Assembly: GCA_014523695.1 (NCBI GenBank)
Contig: JAATVS010000290.1
Span: 1 to 5,965, forward strand
Direction of reading: 5' to 3'
Length of the DNA: 5,965 bases
From: Nitrososphaerales archaeon TH5895
Lineage (GTDB): Archaea > Thermoproteota > Nitrososphaeria > Nitrososphaerales > Nitrososphaeraceae
The notes under the pieces: generated by a model
Database searches by the model: none
What the model was told of the DNA's origin: nothing
What the model saw: the letters and a program-made list of their open reading frames with translations, nothing else
Translations under genes and position numbers: made by a program
Part shown: piece by piece, positions 5,347 through 5,965 of the stretch
Numbering within the stretch: position 1 is the first letter of the stretch
Layout of the letters: each line of letters starts with the position of its first letter

Positions 5347-5379
5347 GATCAGATACTAATCCCATGATCAGGTATTAAT
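5347..5379. repeat. Imperfect 14-bp direct repeat
   Basis: GATCAGATACTAAT (5347-5360) and GATCAGGTATTAAT (5366-5379) agree at 12 of 14 positions, with starts 19 bases apart. They lie in the 256-bp gap between the convergent GH130 and secreted-protein genes. That gap holds no gene that I can support. No function is apparent. Confidence 0.4.
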
Positions 5380-5454
5380 TGGATAAGCGTTATTGAATTC
5401 TCTCAATTCTTGCTAATTGTTCCGTTCCATTTACCTTGTGACCTCATAACCCAG

Positions 5455-5470
5455 AATAAAAAATAAGAAA
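5455..5470 (-). terminator. U-tract terminator of the small secreted-protein gene
   Basis: Read on the minus strand, the sequence begins a few bases after the stop codon (5476) and runs TTTCTTATTTTTTATTC. Archaeal RNA polymerase commonly terminates at such U-rich tracts. There is no associated stem. Confidence 0.45.
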
Positions 5471-5475
5471 CTTCT

Positions 5476-5817
5476 CTATCTCTTCAAATTCTCGCGTATA
5501 CCCATTCTTTGATCAAGAGGTGTCAGTGATGTATTAGTTGCGTTGCCTGCACCATTAGAATCCTCGTCGGTCGTACTTGACAACGGTGATGGGCTATCTA
5601 CTATACTTGAAGAGTTTGTCGGACTAGTATTACAGGAGCCATCCACACATTCAGTTTTCTCACACATTCCTACACCGTCGCATGAGATACTGGTACTCTT
5701 GTCTTCGGCGTAGCCTGCATTCGGTGTTGTCAAAGGCATCATCATAATTCCAATTTGGACTGCCAAGACAGTAGCGAAGATGCTTGCTATCAGATTGCCA
5801 GAAAATATCGTGACCAT
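5476..5817 (-). CDS. Small secreted Ser/Thr/Asn-rich protein with a four-cysteine cluster
   Basis: A 113-aa protein that I do not recognise. Residues 4-30 are a long hydrophobic segment, followed by AGYA-ED at 34-39, a plausible signal-peptidase site after Ala37. It is therefore probably exported, or kept by an uncleaved N-terminal anchor. The mature part starts with a cysteine cluster, C46-x5-C52-x4-C57-x4-C62 (CDGVGMCEKTECVDGSC), suited to two disulfides or metal binding. Residues 63-100 are low-complexity Ser/Thr/Asn/Asp with four N-glycosylation sequons (Asn63, Asn68, Asn92, Asn95), typical of an exposed glycosylated linker. The C-terminus is short and basic (RMGIRENLKR). There is no second membrane segment. 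The start is ATG 5817, with a well-spaced TATA-like box upstream and no Shine-Dalgarno site, so the mRNA is probably leaderless. It is convergent with the GH130 gene; no functional link is evident. Confidence 0.7.
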   Translation of the reverse strand: MVTIFSGNLIASIFATVLAVQIGIMMMPLTTPNAGYAEDKSTSISCDGVGMCEKTECVDGSCNTSPTNSSSIVDSPSPLSSTTDEDSNGAGNATNTSLTPLDQRMGIRENLKR

Positions 5818-5837
5818 AATGCCTATGGAGCAATGAT

Positions 5838-5849
5838 TTAGTATAATTG
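5838..5849 (-). promoter_or_regulatory. TATA-like box of the small secreted-protein gene
   Basis: On the minus strand CAATTATACTAA is centred about 27 bases before the ATG at 5817, the classic archaeal spacing for a leaderless transcript starting at the start codon. Confidence 0.5.
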
Positions 5850-5939
5850 GGTTAGTTTAATTAGTTCTAGAGGTTAGGAAGTGTCATTTTCATAGTCCTT
5901 TATTACAAGAATATTTTTTTGCTATAATCCAATGAATAC

Positions 5940-5965
5940 ATGAAAGTTCGATCTGAAACAAACTC
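5940..5965 (+). CDS. Possible start of a plus-strand gene cut by the window edge
   Basis: An ATG at 5940 opens a frame that runs to the end of the window (MKVRSETN, eight codons). It would be divergent from the secreted-protein gene. An A/T-rich stretch (AATATTTTTTT, 5910-5920) lies about 25 bases upstream and could be its promoter. Eight codons cannot identify a protein, and the frame could be chance. Confidence 0.2.

Noticed and set aside
1..5965. CRISPR array, insertion sequence, tRNA/rRNA gene, toxin-antitoxin or defence system
   Set aside because: No spaced identical repeats, transposase, tRNA cloverleaf or defence-type domain could be found on either strand.

Overview
The window is AT-rich, roughly 40% G+C by eye. 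Its promoters look archaeal: TATA-like boxes lie about 20-30 bases before several start codons, and none of the starts has an obvious Shine-Dalgarno site. The gene content is an Lrp/AsnC regulator with a TTG start, an aldehyde dehydrogenase of succinate-semialdehyde type, an Idi-like Nudix protein, a GH130 glycosidase/phosphorylase and a small secreted Ser/Thr/Asn-rich protein. Together with the long spacers, this suggests a soil-type ammonia-oxidising archaeon (Nitrososphaeria/Thaumarchaeota, possibly Nitrosocosmicus-like). The assignment is an inference; no marker gene is present.

Layout. Bases 1-194 hold no gene, but contain a perfect 12-bp inverted repeat and a T-tract behind the regulator gene. 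Bases 195-629 (minus) encode the Lrp/AsnC regulator, with a TATA-like box and a near-perfect operator-like palindrome upstream. Bases 630-1035 are a spacer with a few short coding-like frames. Bases 1036-2442 (minus) encode the semialdehyde dehydrogenase. Bases 2443-3327 are a long spacer. It contains a hairpin plus T-tract terminator oriented for minus-strand transcripts, small repeats, and what looks like a decayed minus-strand gene spread over three frames. Bases 3328-3966 (minus) encode the Nudix protein, which is divergent from the GH130 gene at 4215-5219 (plus). The 248-bp region between them carries promoter elements for both and a TTGTATA/TATACAA inverted repeat. Bases 5476-5817 (minus) encode the small exported protein. 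The last 26 bases may be the start of another plus-strand gene.

How the genes relate. The genes are mostly single transcription units with their own promoters. No multi-gene operon or defence, mobile or CRISPR system is visible. The regulator lies downstream of the dehydrogenase on the same strand and could regulate itself, and perhaps its neighbour. The divergent Nudix and GH130 pair could share regulation and a theme of sugar phosphates or nucleotide sugars, but that is speculation. The least ordinary items are the Nudix protein with altered active-site positions, the frame-broken gene remnant behind it, the GH130 enzyme in a presumably autotrophic archaeon, and the cysteine-cluster secreted protein.
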